Source of the DNA: UBA6136 sp044350805
Lineage (GTDB): Bacteria > Pseudomonadota > Gammaproteobacteria > Methylococcales > Methylococcaceae
Assembly: GCA_044350805.1 (NCBI GenBank)
Contig: JBILGU010000015.1
Location: 1 to 64,000 of the forward strand
Length of the DNA stretch: 64,000 bases
Direction: 5' to 3'
The number at the start of each line of letters is the position of its first letter. Within the stretch, counting starts at the first letter, position 1. Positions 50,588-60,091 of this stretch are shown one piece after another. The notes beneath the pieces were generated by a model, which made no database searches, was not told the origin of the DNA, and saw nothing but the letters and a program-made list of their open reading frames with translations. A program made the translations under genes and the position numbers.

Positions 50588-51834
50588 CATCACGACAAAT
50601 GCTATTGATCCTGTCGCTGGTTTTCCTGCAGGAAGGGTTTACCTATTACCTGTCCTTTCAAGTGGTTGCGCTCTTTGTGCTTATCACGTTGGTCTTGTCG
50701 TCGGGAGGGCGAGTCAGATTCAGTCTGCTTGACCTTCTCGGGTTCATTGCATTTCTAGTCCAGCTAGTGATGACAGCCGTCTTCTCACCTTTTGTCATAT
50801 CAACAAACTCATCCAGCATTTTCCTCACTACCATAGCAGTCCTCGTCTATGCCGCTGCCATATTCCACATGCCGCTTCTACGAGTTCGTCGTCCGGAACA
50901 ATTGCTTTTGGCACTGCGAAAAGTCTCGGCTGCTGTCATCTTGATGTTGGTAAGCATCCTTCTGGTTTCAGAATCGAAGATCGTTTCTTTTCTAGACCGT
51001 GAGGCCATGCTCGGGCAGAATGCTAGGCTGATTGACAATTTCACTGACATAGACGCGCTCTCCAAGGATCAAGCGTTTCGTATGCTAATCGGTGAAGAAG
51101 CCCGCATAGATCTTTTTTATGGCGAGCCAAGTTTTCTAGCGATAGTGCTTTTCACTTCCCTCGGTTGCCATTTGTTGACGTCGAAACTGTTAGCGTTGTC
51201 CGGTCATGCGCAATCTTCTGTCGCATCTGCGCGGATAAGTTCCCGGATGATGGATTTAGCACCGTATCTGGCAACGCTTTGTCTTTTGTTCATACATTCT
51301 TTTAGTTCCATCATCTACGCTCTGGTTGCGATTTACTTCCTTTTCATGAAACAGAGGGCGGCCAAACAGAAGCGAGGCAGCTCTGTGCTTGTCCTTTTAG
51401 TTTTCGGCATCGCATTCGGTGTGTTCGGTTTCGAATACTTCATGTACCGACTGACGATGGCTGAAAGCCTCAGCTTAACGCAACGTTTTGGCTTTCTTTT
51501 TGAATTGACTTTGATCGACATGCTGGTGGGTGTCAGAGATATCGCAAAGCTTCCTGAATACGGAATTCACAACGGCCTTTTTTATATTGTTGCAATATCA
51601 GGAGTTGGCGGACTGATCTATCTTCTTAGGCTTCTGCGTAATGTTTATGTTCTTGCAAAACCACTCAAACTGAGCGTGTTGATGTGCACCTTGATGTTGG
51701 CAATCTTGATGCAAAACGGTGGCGTTTTTACGCCGAATAAGGTTGTATTGTTTGGACTGATTCTGCTTCCTTTGGCCTGTTCGCGAACAATTCGTCGGAA
51801 ACAGGAGCCTATTGGTTTGTTTAGCAATGCATAA
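50584..51834 (+). CDS. wzy: Putative O-antigen/capsule polymerase (Wzy-like)
   Basis: The 416-residue polytopic protein has about ten to twelve predicted membrane helices and low similarity to named families, as is usual for Wzy. Supporting features are a long periplasmic loop around residues 150-185 with FYGEPSFLAIVLF, and the C-terminal QNGGVFTPNKVVLFGLILLP, both common in polymerases. Start is GTG overlapping the previous stop. It would link repeat units made on undecaprenyl diphosphate after flipping by the PglK-like ABC protein. The assignment rests on topology and context. Confidence 0.75.
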   Translation: MTSRQMLLILSLVFLQEGFTYYLSFQVVALFVLITLVLSSGGRVRFSLLDLLGFIAFLVQLVMTAVFSPFVISTNSSSIFLTTIAVLVYAAAIFHMPLLRVRRPEQLLLALRKVSAAVILMLVSILLVSESKIVSFLDREAMLGQNARLIDNFTDIDALSKDQAFRMLIGEEARIDLFYGEPSFLAIVLFTSLGCHLLTSKLLALSGHAQSSVASARISSRMMDLAPYLATLCLLFIHSFSSIIYALVAIYFLFMKQRAAKQKRGSSVLVLLVFGIAFGVFGFEYFMYRLTMAESLSLTQRFGFLFELTLIDMLVGVRDIAKLPEYGIHNGLFYIVAISGVGGLIYLLRLLRNVYVLAKPLKLSVLMCTLMLAILMQNGGVFTPNKVVLFGLILLPLACSRTIRRKQEPIGLFSNA

Positions 51835-52984
51835 ACATCAACGCTTTCTCTGGCTCGAGGGTGTTTTCGACGACAGCACCGTTCATACATTCAAGTCGAT
51901 AAGTGCCGCATCCAACTTCTGGCAGAAGGGATTTCTGGAGACGCTGCGCAGTTTAGGTTCTCATATTGATATTGTCGGTTTTCCGGCAGAGCGTGTGTGG
52001 CCCTTTGGACGACTGCTTATCCAAAATAACCAGGCAACTCTACTTCCCGGTTTTGGCGGACTGGTCACCGGCTACATCAACCTGCCGACTGTGCGAGACA
52101 CTTTTCAATACCACATCCTCAGGAGTGCGGCTCTTTCAATTTTGAAGGCTTCAGAAATAAAGCCTGATTACTCGGTGGTATTTTCCTGCTTGGATCACGC
52201 TGACGAAGAGACACCGGCCATTCGCGTGGCGAATTACATTCGCGAACACCATGGTGTACCGTGGATCTGCATCGTTGCAGATGGTGCGACGCCGCCAGGT
52301 GCAGATCGCTACGTTTTTCTGCCGTGGGCCAATTTTGCGGCCATGATCCCTGGTGTCGAAGGTATTCATCTCGACGGAGGTATCGCAGATGTTCGTCGTG
52401 ATCTCGAACCGCCTTGTGGGACGCAAGAGAAAGGCGCACCTAAGGTGTTGATGTATATGGGTGCGCTGACCGAGCACGGTGGTATAACCGGGCTGGCGCG
52501 CGCGTTCACTGGCATCCACGATAAAAATGTCGAACTGTGGATCTGTGGCAGGGGCAAAAATCCAGAACTAGACCTGCTCGCGAGAAACGATCATCGGATC
52601 TGGCTGAGGGGATTTGTCGAAACAGACGAATTGGATCGCTTAGCGAAGTCGGCTTACTGCTTTGTGAATCCCAGACCCAACTCTTTTGAACCCAACAGAC
52701 TCAATTACCCTTCAAAATTGTTGCATTACCTTGCGTATGGCAAGCCTGTGGTTTCGACTTTCACCGACGGTATGAGCCCGGAGTACGCGAATGTTTTGCT
52801 GCGCGTCGAGGATGAGTCCGAGGCAGCGTTGGCGAACGCCATGCGCAACATCTTGGCCATGCCTAGGGACTGCTACGACGATATCTGCCGTCAGGTTGCG
52901 CGCTTTAACGAAACCCATACCTGGACATATCAGGTTTCTCGATTCTTGGCGTGGCTAGAGATGGCCGGACGATTGAAACGCTGA
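51827..52984 (+). CDS. GT-B glycosyltransferase
   Basis: This 385-residue protein begins MHKHQRFLWLEGVF. The C-terminal domain shows LMYMGALTEHGGITGLARAF, ELWICGRGKNPELD and SAYCFVNPRPNSFEPN, followed by NYPSKLLHYLAYGKPVVSTF, which fits a family 4 or 1 retaining glycosyltransferase. It overlaps the polymerase gene by 8 nt. The next gene follows after 120 nt with its own GAGGAAA ribosome-binding site. The donor and acceptor are unknown. Confidence 0.82.
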   Translation: MHKHQRFLWLEGVFDDSTVHTFKSISAASNFWQKGFLETLRSLGSHIDIVGFPAERVWPFGRLLIQNNQATLLPGFGGLVTGYINLPTVRDTFQYHILRSAALSILKASEIKPDYSVVFSCLDHADEETPAIRVANYIREHHGVPWICIVADGATPPGADRYVFLPWANFAAMIPGVEGIHLDGGIADVRRDLEPPCGTQEKGAPKVLMYMGALTEHGGITGLARAFTGIHDKNVELWICGRGKNPELDLLARNDHRIWLRGFVETDELDRLAKSAYCFVNPRPNSFEPNRLNYPSKLLHYLAYGKPVVSTFTDGMSPEYANVLLRVEDESEAALANAMRNILAMPRDCYDDICRQVARFNETHTWTYQVSRFLAWLEMAGRLKR

Positions 52985-53104
52985 CTGGGTACCTCGGTTA
53001 GTCAATAAGGGATTTACCCAATTTGGTGTGGGCTAAGAAGAACGATCTAAAGTGCCTTGAATCCATCCTTTATTTAACAAATCATTTTTTATTGAGGAAA
53101 TCGC

Positions 53105-53869
53105 ATGCTAAATCGTAGCCAACAGATGGGTGGTCGTCAGTTGGAAAAGGAAGCACTAGAACAACTTGAGGATTTACGCATACAGATCATCGAGCGTTGC
53201 AATTATTTAAATGAAAAGAACTGGGTTGCAAGTGTTTCGTGCCTGAATCGAATCTCTTTATCAAAGATATTGTTTTACGATGATATCGTTCGTCGCATTG
53301 TCAATGTACCTGGGGCCGTCATCGAGTTGGGCGTTCAATGGGGGGCGCTGACCAGCTTGTTGTATAACCTTACCGCGATTCACGAACCCTATAATTTTAG
53401 ACGGAGGGTCGTTGGCTTCGATACTTTTTGCGGCTTTCCGGCAAGTTCCTTATCTAAAGCGGAGCTGAATCAAGGCTGGAAGGAAAACGATCTTGCAGGT
53501 GCGGCCGATGCAAAGCAAATAGCGGAGCGCTGCCTAGATGCCCATCAGGTATTTTCCGGAATGAGCCATATGGCACGGCATGAATTCATTCAAGGTGACG
53601 TTATTGAGACATTGCCCCACTGGTTTGAGAATAATCCAAGCGAAACCGTGGCATTGTGCATTTTCGACATGGATCTGGGCATCCCAACCCGCGAATCGCT
53701 GAAACATGTTCTTTCTAAGGCGCAAAAAGGCACCATACTTGTCTTTGACGAGTACTCGCATCCTAGGTTTCCAGAAGAGGGCGTGGTAGTTAGGGAAATA
53801 CTGGACACCATGAAATTGCAACCCATCAAAAGTCCGCTTTTGCCATATACAAGTTTCATTGTGTTGTGA
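53105..53869 (+). CDS. TylF/MycF-type O-methyltransferase
   Basis: This 254-residue SAM enzyme resembles the macrocin-O-methyltransferase (TylF) family. Key blocks are VIELGVQWGALTSLLYNL (SAM site), VVGFDTFCGFP, HEFIQGDVIETLP, CIFDMDLGIPTRESLKHVL and ILVFDEYSHPRFP, where the Asp residues bind the metal and the sugar hydroxyls. In surface-glycan loci such enzymes methylate sugar hydroxyls. Start at 53105 has GAGGAAAT upstream. Composition is more AT-rich than nearby genes. It may open a second transcription unit. Confidence 0.86.
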   Translation: MLNRSQQMGGRQLEKEALEQLEDLRIQIIERCNYLNEKNWVASVSCLNRISLSKILFYDDIVRRIVNVPGAVIELGVQWGALTSLLYNLTAIHEPYNFRRRVVGFDTFCGFPASSLSKAELNQGWKENDLAGAADAKQIAERCLDAHQVFSGMSHMARHEFIQGDVIETLPHWFENNPSETVALCIFDMDLGIPTRESLKHVLSKAQKGTILVFDEYSHPRFPEEGVVVREILDTMKLQPIKSPLLPYTSFIVL

Positions 53870-53896
53870 CGCATCATTTCCAAAGGCTAGTGATCA

Positions 53897-54799
53897 ATGA
53901 GAATCCTTCTGACTGGTTCGACTGGATTCGTCGGTAATGCCATCGCTGCGCATCTGCGAACAAAGGGCCATCAGGTGGTGGGGGTACACCTCAGGACCAG
54001 CTCCACGCCCGCCAACGAGGAATTGCAGGATGTCCTCATGGACATAGGGTCATTTAGTGCCGTAGAGAAGCTTTGCACGGATACCGTACCCTGTGACACA
54101 GTCATTCACGCTGCGGCCTCATTGGATATGAATTTGTTTGCTGATAGCGTGACTCACGTCAACTGTTCAGGCGTACGTAACATGTTGTGGCTGGCAAAGC
54201 AGTGGCGCAGCCGTAAATTTGTGTTTCTATCCAGCCTGCCGGTAATTGGCGTTCCTAGGCAGCTTCCTGTCACAGAGATGCATCCGACAGAGCCGCTCAC
54301 GGCCTACCATGCGTCCAAACTATTTGGCGAACAGCTTGTTCGCTTGGCCGAGGCGCAGGGAGTGCCAGGCGTGACTCTGCGGCTTACCGCTCCAGTCGGG
54401 CCGTGCATGCCGCGGGGCAGATTGTTGCCGGTGTTAATCGCGCGCGCGTTGAGCCAAGCTCCCTTAGATCTCTGCGGGACAGGTTCGCGTAAACAGAATT
54501 ACATAGATGTAAGGGACGTTGCGAATGTCATCGAATTGTGCCTGAACCGAAATGTGGGTGGCGTCTTCAATGTCGCGTCGAATACGTGTATCTCCAACTT
54601 GGAATTGGCCCGCAAATGTATCTCGCGTTGTTGCTCTAGTTCACAAGTCGTTTTCAATGGCCGAGAAGATCCGGAAGAGGGTTTGACCTGGGATGTATCA
54701 ATAGATAAAGCTAAACAACAGTTGGGCTTCATCCCACGCTTTGATATTGACGATGCGATCTCGGCAGTCATGGCCGACATTGGACGTAAGAGGGGCTGA
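53897..54799 (+). CDS. NAD-dependent epimerase/dehydratase
   Basis: This 300-residue extended SDR of the UDP-galactose 4-epimerase group has the cofactor loop LLTGSTGFVGNAIA at 4-17, FLSSLPVIG for the Ser, and Tyr-x-x-x-Lys in TAYHASKLFGEQLV. RLTAPVGPCMPRG follows as the substrate-binding loop. It may oxidise, epimerise or reduce a nucleotide-sugar used in the four-gene module with ATP-grasp, HAD and aminotransferase genes. The substrate is not predicted. Confidence 0.85.
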   Translation: MRILLTGSTGFVGNAIAAHLRTKGHQVVGVHLRTSSTPANEELQDVLMDIGSFSAVEKLCTDTVPCDTVIHAAASLDMNLFADSVTHVNCSGVRNMLWLAKQWRSRKFVFLSSLPVIGVPRQLPVTEMHPTEPLTAYHASKLFGEQLVRLAEAQGVPGVTLRLTAPVGPCMPRGRLLPVLIARALSQAPLDLCGTGSRKQNYIDVRDVANVIELCLNRNVGGVFNVASNTCISNLELARKCISRCCSSSQVVFNGREDPEEGLTWDVSIDKAKQQLGFIPRFDIDDAISAVMADIGRKRG

Positions 54800-54804
54800 A
54801 GGAT

Positions 54805-55806
54805 ATGGTGATCAAGGTGCTAATCAGCGGTGCGGGAGGGGATGTCGGGCAGGGTGTTCTCAAGGCTCTTGCTGCATCGAAACTGGATATTGATCTGTAT
54901 GCGACATGCATTAGCGCCCACAGCTCGTGGCTCCATGCTGTCGGCATTAACAGTTTCATTGCACCGCCATCGGCGGATTCTGGCTATGTTGACTACCTTA
55001 TCCGCCTGATCCGTCGGTTTGGCATTCAAGTCTACTTTCCGACAGTCGACAGCGAAATCGTCAAGATTTCCCGAGAGCGTGCCCGGATCGAAGCGGAGAC
55101 CGGCGTACTGGTGTTTGTCGACGATCCGGAGCGGGTCGCCATCTGCGACGACAAATATGAAACTGCTGAGTACCTCCGCCGCAAGGGATTTGCGTATCCA
55201 GCTACCGTAGTCGCTAGCGAACCATACGCGCTCGAATTTGTCTCCCGCTTAGGTTATCCCGTCATCGTCAAAAGGCGAAGGGACAAAGGCAGTCAGCACG
55301 TCTATCAGGCCCATGATGCTACTCAACTCGCTATGCATCTTGGCGACACCGACTTCGTGGTGCAGGAGTTTTTGGATCCGGCTGCCGGTGAATTCACTTC
55401 CGGTCTGTACCTGGGTGATGACGGCCAAATCAAGGGGGTATGCACCTTTCGCCGACAACTAAAAGGCGGATCGACTTTCATCGCTGAACGGATTATTGCC
55501 CCCGTTCTGGAGGCGCCGTTGGAAGATATGGCCCGCGCGTTGGGAATGAAGTATTTGAATGTGCAATCAATGCTGCGGGGCAACGAGCTTGTTCCATTTG
55601 AATTCAATGGCAGACTCTCAGGTAGCACGGCAATGGTTGCCAAGCTCTTTAACGCGCCGGAAATGTTCATCCGCGAAAGACTTCTAGGTGAAAAGCTGAT
55701 CCGCGTCGAGGATCCTACCCGCTTTGTTGCCATGCGCTATTACGAGGAAGTTTATACTGAACCTGAGCGGATCGACGCCCTTATTACGCGGAGCGCCGAG
55801 ATATGA
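54805..55806 (+). CDS. ATP-grasp ligase, CarB-like
   Basis: This 333-residue ATP-grasp protein resembles one half of the carbamoyl-phosphate synthase large chain. An N-terminal pre-ATP-grasp domain reads VLISGAGGDVGQGVLKAL. The nucleotide-binding Lys is in YPVIVKRRRDKGSQ, and the metal-binding Glu/Asn region is VPFEFNGRLSGST. Such stand-alone enzymes form an amide or acyl-phosphate bond, for example between an amino sugar and an amino or hydroxy acid. It overlaps the HAD gene by 4 nt. The substrate is unknown. Confidence 0.85.
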   Translation: MVIKVLISGAGGDVGQGVLKALAASKLDIDLYATCISAHSSWLHAVGINSFIAPPSADSGYVDYLIRLIRRFGIQVYFPTVDSEIVKISRERARIEAETGVLVFVDDPERVAICDDKYETAEYLRRKGFAYPATVVASEPYALEFVSRLGYPVIVKRRRDKGSQHVYQAHDATQLAMHLGDTDFVVQEFLDPAAGEFTSGLYLGDDGQIKGVCTFRRQLKGGSTFIAERIIAPVLEAPLEDMARALGMKYLNVQSMLRGNELVPFEFNGRLSGSTAMVAKLFNAPEMFIRERLLGEKLIRVEDPTRFVAMRYYEEVYTEPERIDALITRSAEI

Positions 55807-56495
55807 ATTCGGTCATACAGTACGCCTTGTTTGACTTTGCTGACACGCTAGCGGAGCTTCAGCCCAGCCGACAGAGTATCCTAGAAAATTACATCAAGCG
55901 CGTCGCGGGCATCGATGTGCCTGCCGACCTTATTATCCGCTGTTACAAGGCGGTTGACTTGCTCATGCAATACAGCTCCGTGCGTACAAGAACGACGGAG
56001 CAGCGCGCTGAGTTTTACTTCGAATACAACCGCCGCATGCTCGAGCTGCTCGGATTGCTTCATCAAGTTTCTCCCGAGGGAGTGTTTAAGGCATTCCACA
56101 AACAAAGGAAGCATTGGCAGCTCAAGCAAGGAGTGCGCGAAACTTTTTTAGAACTTCGTCACAGGGGTTACAAGATCGGGATCGTCTCCAACTTCGATAC
56201 CCGCTTGGAGAAAATTATTTACGAGCACCTTGATCTAGTGGGTGTGATTCACTATTTACACATTTCGCAATGCGAAGGCATTGAAAAACCCGACCCACGG
56301 TTCTACCTGAGTTTTTTCGAGAAGCATAGCGTGCCTATCGAACGCGCCATCTACCTCGGTGATAGCTATGTTCTGGATTTTCTGCCAGCGGTCAGCATTG
56401 GTTTGAAAACTTGGTTACTAGATGAACATAGTCTATATCCACATATTCAAGAAGCAGTGAAAAGGGTCCCAGAATTGTTGGAGCATTTACCCTGA
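55803..56495 (+). CDS. HAD-superfamily hydrolase with altered motif I
   Basis: This 230-residue HAD protein with a helical cap has motif I LFDFADTLAE (9-18). The nucleophile Asp11 is present, but position +2, usually Asp, is Ala13 and +3 is Asp14. Motif II Ser lies in GIVSNFDT, motif III Lys in GIEKPDPRFY, and motif IV acidic residues in YLGDSYVLDF. The +2 Asp is the general acid/base of HAD phosphatases; phosphonatases also have Ala there. It might not be a simple phosphatase. It is coupled to the ATP-grasp gene by a 4-nt overlap. The partner role is unknown. Confidence 0.85.
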   Translation: MNSVIQYALFDFADTLAELQPSRQSILENYIKRVAGIDVPADLIIRCYKAVDLLMQYSSVRTRTTEQRAEFYFEYNRRMLELLGLLHQVSPEGVFKAFHKQRKHWQLKQGVRETFLELRHRGYKIGIVSNFDTRLEKIIYEHLDLVGVIHYLHISQCEGIEKPDPRFYLSFFEKHSVPIERAIYLGDSYVLDFLPAVSIGLKTWLLDEHSLYPHIQEAVKRVPELLEHLP

Positions 56496-56550
56496 TGCCA
56501 GAACACGTCGAGAACACATACTCGCCAATGGCGTCCCGTTTCTGAGTTAT

Positions 56551-57681
56551 ATGATGAATATCCCTTTCAATAAACCTTACCTCACTGGCAAAGAGTTGCA
56601 ATATATCGCGGAGGCGCATGCCAGGGGCCAGTTGGCGGGTGATGGGCACTTCACCAAACTCTGCAGTGCCTGGCTTGAGCAATCCACTGGTTGCATAAAG
56701 GCCTTGTTGACCCACTCATGCACGGCAGCTCTGGAGATGGCTGCCATTCTGTCAAATATTCAGCCAGGTGATGAGGTCATCATGCCCTCATATACATTCG
56801 TCACGACGGCCAATGCATTCGTCTTGCGTGGCGCAGTGCCCATATTTGTCGACATCCGCCCGGACACACTGAACATTGATGAGACTCTGATCGAAGGTGC
56901 GATTACGGATAAGACGAAGGTGATTGTGCCTGTCCACTATGCCGGGGTCGCCTGCGAGATGGACGTCATAATGGATATTGCACATCGTCATGGGCTCCTC
57001 GTGATTGAGGATGCCGCCCAAGGTGTGATGGCAACGTACAAGGGACGTCCACTCGGAACTATCGGCCACCTCGGCTGCTTCTCCTTTCACGAAACGAAGA
57101 ACATCATCTCAGGCGAGGGTGGTGCGCTTTTGATCAATGACGCTCGGCTCATTGAGCGGGCCGAGATCATCCGCGAAAAAGGCACAAATCGCAGCCTTTT
57201 TTTTCGAGGTCAGGTTGATAAATACACTTGGGTAGATATCGGCTCTTCCTATCTGCCTGGCGAAATTATCGCCGCTTTCTTGTGGGCACAGGTGCAAGAG
57301 GCCGAAAGCATCACGAATAGCCGCCTCACGATTTGGGACCGATACCATGCAGCTTTTGAGGAGCTAGAAAATTCCGGAAGTATTTTGCGACCGAAGATTG
57401 AAAAGGAGTGTGGCCACAACGCCCATATGTATTACCTGCTTCTTCGTGACTTGGAGCAACGTTCGTCATTCATCGACCGCATGAAGGGGGATGGAATTCA
57501 CTGCGTCTTCCACTACGTACCGCTACACGCTACACCGCAAGGCATCCAGCGGGGACGATCAGAGGGGTGTTTGCCAGTGACCTGCGATGTGGCAGATCGA
57601 CTCGTAAGATTGCCTCTTTGGATAGAATTGGGCGAAGCGCAGGCACAAGTCATCAACGCGGTTGTCCGTTCATGCCTTTGA
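56551..57681 (+). CDS. wecE: dTDP-4-amino-4,6-dideoxygalactose transaminase
   Basis: This PLP aminotransferase of the DegT family has 376 residues and resembles WecE/RffA. IPFNKPYLTGKELQYI and THSCTAALEMAAIL match, with Asp154 in VIEDAAQGVMA, Lys183 in SFHETKNIISGEGG, and GTNRSLFFRGQVDKYTWVDI. The enzyme makes dTDP-Fuc4N from dTDP-4-keto-6-deoxyglucose. The RmlA and RmlB needed for that substrate are not in the window. Start is either ATG of the ATGATG pair. Confidence 0.9.
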   Translation: MMNIPFNKPYLTGKELQYIAEAHARGQLAGDGHFTKLCSAWLEQSTGCIKALLTHSCTAALEMAAILSNIQPGDEVIMPSYTFVTTANAFVLRGAVPIFVDIRPDTLNIDETLIEGAITDKTKVIVPVHYAGVACEMDVIMDIAHRHGLLVIEDAAQGVMATYKGRPLGTIGHLGCFSFHETKNIISGEGGALLINDARLIERAEIIREKGTNRSLFFRGQVDKYTWVDIGSSYLPGEIIAAFLWAQVQEAESITNSRLTIWDRYHAAFEELENSGSILRPKIEKECGHNAHMYYLLLRDLEQRSSFIDRMKGDGIHCVFHYVPLHATPQGIQRGRSEGCLPVTCDVADRLVRLPLWIELGEAQAQVINAVVRSCL

Positions 57682-58850
57682 GGGCCTCTCGAGCTGAAAG
57701 CGTGTCAGGGCAATTTCGCATGCTGGTCGTTGACCTTGAGCCAACGCCCTACAAGACAGACCTGTGGAACGCCTTTGCCGAAGAGGTTGAACTTTACGTG
57801 ATCTACACGGAGAGAAGGAACTGGGCGCCGGACGGAGGTCACAATTACCTAACTTGGCCTGAATACAGGCATGAACATTCTGTCCTCGTTGGCAAGGGCA
57901 TGCTTGGCGGCTTGCTGTCAGTCATCGCTGTCGCATCAAAGATCTTGAGGAGCCCGACGAATCTGATCTTTATTGCGGGTTATGACCGGCTGGCAACCGT
58001 GGCCGCAATTCTCTTTGCCTCTTTGACGGGCAGGCACTTTGTTGTGCACGCGGACGTGTTCAACAACCGTTGGCCCCCGGGTCAACTGGCCTGGTTGAAA
58101 CTGATGATTCGGCAGTCGCTGAGAAAAATCGTATTTGAGCGGGGCGATGCCGTTCTTGTTTGCGGCAGACGTGGCCTGGAGTCCGCACAGGAAGCTGGTT
58201 GCCCCCGAAGCAAGGTTTTGGACTTCCCCTATGTTATCGACGCCACACGCATAAAGTCAGATGCGCCCGCAGAGTTGCCCGCGGCCTGCCTAGAGGATGT
58301 CGGAGACGGAAGGTTGATCATATTCTTCAGTGGCCGCATGATTCCCAGAAAGGGCCTCCCCACCTTGTTGATGGCATTTAGCCAACTTAAAACGTTCAGG
58401 AACGATTGGGTAGTCTGGATTGAAGGCGATGGACCAGAGTTATCACGGGTCCAAGAACTGGCGGTGGAACTGCGCGTGGATAAGCGCTGCCGTTTTCTCG
58501 GCTTTTGTCAGTACGACCTCCACAGCTGGCTTGTTCGCAGCGCCGACATCGTCGTCGTCCCTTCGTTGGAGGATACTTGGGGAATCGTGGTGGACGAAGG
58601 TCTTCAGTTAGGTAAATCCGTCGTCTCAAGCGATGCCACCGGGTCTGGCTATGACCGGATCGAACATGGCCACAACGGATATCTCTTCCCCGCCGGGGAT
58701 GTAGACGCACTTAAGCGTTGCCTGGAGCCACTGATCGACGATGAGGCGCGCCGTCGTCAGCTCGGATCCACCGCTGCGGCCAGTTCGAAGAATTTGCGTC
58801 CCCGGGATAATCTTGAGACGCTTCTTAAACTGATCAGAGTCGTGTCGTGA
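57672..58850 (+). CDS. Family 4 glycosyltransferase
   Basis: This GT-B glycosyltransferase has 392 residues from the ATG at 57672, which overlaps the wecE stop by 10 nt; a second start at 57720 (MLVVDLEPTPYKTDLW) is equally plausible and would align better with the conserved N terminus. The C-terminal domain has FFSGRMIPRKGLPTLL, and the catalytic region VVPSLEDTWGIVVDEGLQLG. The gene directly follows wecE, so it may transfer the 4-amino sugar or its derivative. Confidence 0.85.
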   Translation: MPLRASRAESVSGQFRMLVVDLEPTPYKTDLWNAFAEEVELYVIYTERRNWAPDGGHNYLTWPEYRHEHSVLVGKGMLGGLLSVIAVASKILRSPTNLIFIAGYDRLATVAAILFASLTGRHFVVHADVFNNRWPPGQLAWLKLMIRQSLRKIVFERGDAVLVCGRRGLESAQEAGCPRSKVLDFPYVIDATRIKSDAPAELPAACLEDVGDGRLIIFFSGRMIPRKGLPTLLMAFSQLKTFRNDWVVWIEGDGPELSRVQELAVELRVDKRCRFLGFCQYDLHSWLVRSADIVVVPSLEDTWGIVVDEGLQLGKSVVSSDATGSGYDRIEHGHNGYLFPAGDVDALKRCLEPLIDDEARRRQLGSTAAASSKNLRPRDNLETLLKLIRVVS

Positions 58851-58872
58851 TCGCTATTACCCGCGTGGCCAT

Positions 58873-60084
58873 ATGAAAATCGCCCAGATCGATGTTAACT
58901 ACCAGTCTAGCAGTACCGGAAAAATTGTCGCCGACGTGGTCACTTGCCTCGAAGGACTAGGGCACTCGACACTAACCTGCTTCGGACGCGGGGTGGATCG
59001 GGGGTTTGAGCGTGTCAAGAAGATTAGCCCTGGGGTAGAAGTAGCGTTTCACGCTCTTGGTACCCGGCTAACCGGGCTCACGGGATGCTATTCCCCAATA
59101 GCCACGCGTCGATTGATCCGTTTACTGGCCGACTATCAGCCGGACATTGTCCATCTTCACGACTTGCATGGCTATTACCTGAATATTGGAGAACTAGTTG
59201 CGTATCTTAAATCAAGCGCCACGCCGACAGTTTGGACGTTTCATTGTGAATTTATGTATACGGGAAAGTGTGGTTATGCATTCGACTGCGACAAGTGGAA
59301 GAACCGCTGTGGTGACTGCCCCAGTTTGCACGATTATCCCAAAAGCTGGTTCTTTGACTTCACGACCAGGATGTTTGACCAGAAGCGCTCGATGTTCGAA
59401 GGGTTCGACCATCTGCAACTCACCGCGCCTTCCTGCTGGCTCGCGGACAGAATGCGTGAATCGGCCATCGTCGGAGACAAGAGCATAACTGTGGTGCCCA
59501 ACGGACTGGATATCGACGTCTTTCATCCGCGTGAATCTGACGCACTACGTGTGCAGTTGGGATTGACTGACGAATATATCGTGCTCTCCGTCGGGTCAAA
59601 TTTGCTCTCGGAAATCAAGGGCGGGCGCTGGGTGCTGGAGCTTGCGAAGCGCAACCCCGAGATGGTGTTTATCATGGTCGGGGTAGAGGCGCCCCCGGCC
59701 TCGATTCCCCCCAATCTCAAGCTGATTCCATGCATCTACAACCAAAATCTTCTGGCCGAGTATTACTCGATGGCGGATGTGCTTCTGTTGACCAGTTCAA
59801 AGGAGACGTTTTCAATGGTCAGCGCGGAAAGCCTAGCCTGTGGTACACCAGTAATCGGCTTCGATTCCGGAGCGCCGAAAGAGGTTGCACCTCCCGGTTT
59901 CGGAAAATTTGTACCCTACGCTGATCTGAATGGGTTGGAATCCTTGCTGCGAAAGACCAAGACCGGGCTACTACCGATGAAGACAGCTGAGGAATGTCAA
60001 GAGTTTGCTGTTCGCCGCTACGCTAAGGAAGTTATGGTGACGGCCTATGAAGGGATATACCGTCAGATGACTGAAAAGTATTAG
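58873..60084 (+). CDS. Family 4 glycosyltransferase, WcaC-like
   Basis: This 403-residue glycosyltransferase starts MKIAQIDVNYQSSSTGKIVAD, with the SSTGK loop typical of WcaC-like enzymes. A Cys cluster (CGYAFDCDKWKNRCGDCP) lies near residue 137 and may bind a metal; the glycosyltransferase at 49316 has the same pattern. The catalytic region is LTSSKETFSMVSAESLACGT. It is followed after 7 nt by the wbuX-type gene. Confidence 0.88.
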   Translation: MKIAQIDVNYQSSSTGKIVADVVTCLEGLGHSTLTCFGRGVDRGFERVKKISPGVEVAFHALGTRLTGLTGCYSPIATRRLIRLLADYQPDIVHLHDLHGYYLNIGELVAYLKSSATPTVWTFHCEFMYTGKCGYAFDCDKWKNRCGDCPSLHDYPKSWFFDFTTRMFDQKRSMFEGFDHLQLTAPSCWLADRMRESAIVGDKSITVVPNGLDIDVFHPRESDALRVQLGLTDEYIVLSVGSNLLSEIKGGRWVLELAKRNPEMVFIMVGVEAPPASIPPNLKLIPCIYNQNLLAEYYSMADVLLLTSSKETFSMVSAESLACGTPVIGFDSGAPKEVAPPGFGKFVPYADLNGLESLLRKTKTGLLPMKTAEECQEFAVRRYAKEVMVTAYEGIYRQMTEKY

Positions 60085-60091
60085 AGCGGCT

